From contig NW_020312052.1 in assembly GCF_002999335.1 (NCBI RefSeq), forward strand, positions 1 to 64,000: a DNA stretch of 64,000 nucleotides. Direction: 5' to 3'. Below the pieces are notes generated by a model. The model was not told the origin of the DNA, made no database searches, and saw nothing but the letters and a program-made list of their open reading frames with translations. Made by a program: the position numbers and the translations under genes. Numbering within the stretch: position 1 is the first letter of the stretch; every line of letters starts with the position of its first letter. Origin of the DNA: Cyclospora cayetanensis (Eukaryota; Apicomplexa; Conoidasida; Eucoccidiorida; Eimeriidae). Below are positions 62,850 through 64,000 of this stretch, piece after piece.

Positions 62850-63625
62850 AAAGCAGCTGCAACTCCTGAGGTGCGAAGCGGAAATTTAATGAACGATTTG
62901 GCATACCCTACAGGGAAAGAGTTAATAGTGGCGAGATGCCCGAGGGAATCGGGAGGCCTGATCTGGTCGATTGCGGAAACGATAATACCAGCGCTCACTT
63001 TGCTATTTGCCATGCATTTTTTCGCTATCGGAAACAACTGCGCTTTGGGTTCGAGGGGTTCCCAGGTTTAAGAGCGAGGATTTCCTGCACATTGCCCCCT
63101 TTGTGTCTGTGCGAGCCTCTCTCGCTCTCTCTGTCCGAACGGCTCCGGGGTCCGCCCCCCAGGAATGGAGGTGAGCTGCTTCCTGTGCTAAGCAGCTATG
63201 GGCCGTATTACCGAAAAAAGTGTCAAATCCTAACTGCTCTAAGTGGTAGCACCAGTCTGAAGGAGCTGCACGAAACTTCTTTTCACGGATTTCTACTAGG
63301 GGCCTCCGAACGCGTCACGTCAGCATCAAGGCCTCAGTTTCCCCGGCGACGAGGCACTCAAAGCCTTCGCGCGCGGAGGGGTCTCAGCAAGTGTCACTGG
63401 AGAAGTTTTTTAAAAAGAGAAGAGGCATGTAGCGCGTCTGAAAGGCCAACTCGAGCGGCGTGCATTGTGTGGGAAGTAGGACCAGCCGGCTGCAAAATCT
63501 CTGCTCGAGCTGAGGCCTGGCGAGTACTTACACTACGTCCTGTGTGGGTTTTCATGCCATCCGAGGTACAACACGCTCTGAGGTAGCCTTTGAGGGCAGT
63601 AGTTCCTCCCCGCTGATGGACCAAT
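62850..63625. other. Upstream region of the right-edge gene
   Basis: About 780 bases in which triplet-poor DNA gives way to GC-richer, gene-like DNA. A plus-strand frame (62936-63586, 216 codons) is open but its composition (Ser/Leu/Arg/Cys-rich with a CTCTCT run) and lack of domains make it unconvincing. The region probably contains the promoter of the gene starting at 63626. Confidence 0.4.
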
Positions 63626-64000
63626 ATGGCATACTTCGCCCCTTGGCGGGGTGGAGTGACTCTAAGCGTCTGTGGGGTCAGGAGCCTCCTACGCATCCAT
63701 GCTGTCGTGATTTGCTTTGGCCTCTGCTCAACACTCGTCTGTGCCGTCCGTTGGTGCTTTGTGGCTGATCGCTCACTCGCGCATGGACTGTCTCTCTCGA
63801 GTGTGACCCCGAGCACCGCCAGGGTAGGGGCGCAGACAGCTGTCTACGCATCCGGAGCTGCGGGAGAGGAGGGCCCCCTAAACAAAGGACTCCCTTCGGA
63901 TAAGGAGCTCAACTTGGTCGATTTGGACTCGAACAAATGGCTAGCAAGGCAGCTGCACGAATATGTCCAGGGCAAGGAGGCGGAGAAACGGCGGGTAAGA
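63626..64000 (+). CDS. First exon of an unrecognised gene, cut by the window edge
   Basis: ATG at 63626 opens a frame of 123 codons to 63994, where CGGCGG is followed by GTAAGA, a good donor in phase 0. It has no stop before the edge. The product starts MAYFAPWRGGVTLS and has a hydrophobic segment at about residues 24-40 (IHAVVICFGLCSTLVCAV) that could be a signal anchor or late signal peptide. A Ser/Thr/Ala-rich spacer follows, and the exon ends in a charged helical stretch (LVDLDSNKWLARQLHEYVQG, then KEAEKRR). The topology suggests a secreted or membrane protein, common for coccidian surface and organelle proteins. No family can be named from this fragment. Confidence 0.5.
   Translation, partial: MAYFAPWRGGVTLSVCGVRSLLRIHAVVICFGLCSTLVCAVRWCFVADRSLAHGLSLSSVTPSTARVGAQTAVYASGAAGEEGPLNKGLPSDKELNLVDLDSNKWLARQLHEYVQGKEAEKRRVR

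Larger units (their letters stand above)
56840..62850. other. Second repeat-poor segment with retroelement fossils
   Basis: About 6 kb without triplet tracts, microsatellites or GGGGCCCC octamers, AT-richer than its flanks, and with no intact gene. It holds Ty3/gypsy-type remnants on both strands: RT and RNase H pieces on the minus strand (58.8-58.0 kb), and RT, integrase and post-integrase pieces on the plus strand (60.0-62.1 kb). The stretch 56.84-57.8 kb and the stretch 62.1-62.85 kb show nothing recognisable. Confidence 0.6.

Overview
The window looks like nuclear DNA of a coccidian apicomplexan, most probably an Eimeria-type genome. Genes are intron-rich with GT-AG junctions. Coding DNA is GC-rich and full of CAG-type triplet tracts that give long runs of Gln, Ala and Ser (and Leu or Cys on the other strand). 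Introns carry long CA, TA, GA and CAGA microsatellites and minisatellites. The gene-dense, repeat-rich stretches alternate with two AT-richer stretches without triplet tracts (about 25.2-31.0 kb and 56.8-62.8 kb). This matches the repeat-rich/repeat-poor segment pattern described for Eimeria tenella chromosomes.

Layout. 0.6-23.6 kb, minus strand: one very large VPS13-family (chorein/VAB) lipid-transfer gene. Its start is at 23591, about 15 exons can be traced, and it runs off the left edge. 25.2-31 kb: no intact gene, but a decayed Ty3/gypsy retrotransposon on the minus strand (gag, RT, RNase H, integrase remnants). 31.1-31.6 kb: a possible small two-exon plus-strand gene. 32.1-38.4 kb, plus strand: an 11-exon kinesin-13-like motor of about 1257 residues. 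39.9-42.4 kb, minus strand: an eight-exon organellar elongation factor P. 43.0-44.6 kb, plus strand: single-exon CTU1/NCS6 tRNA 2-thiolation enzyme, head-to-head with EF-P. 44.7-45.4 kb: a possible small gene holding a perfect 41-base palindrome in an intron. 47.0-53.3 kb, plus strand: an unrecognised low-complexity protein of about 2029 residues. 54.3-56.4 kb, minus strand: a six-exon ZNF207/BuGZ-like zinc-finger protein, convergent with the previous gene. 56.8-62.8 kb: remnants of at least two more Ty3/gypsy elements on opposite strands. 63.6 kb to the end: first exon of an unrecognised plus-strand gene with an N-terminal hydrophobic segment.

The genes do not form a pathway. They are independent housekeeping or cytoskeletal genes: membrane contact-site lipid transport, microtubule depolymerisation, organelle translation, tRNA wobble-uridine thiolation, and spindle or RNA-associated zinc finger. 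Exon borders were read by eye from splice consensus and reading-phase continuity and are the least certain part. I did not find a convincing new multi-gene system. The most unusual signals are an abundant GGGGCCCC octamer confined to the repeat-rich segments, tandem repeats that stay open in several frames, and opposite-strand retroelement fossils in the quiet segments.
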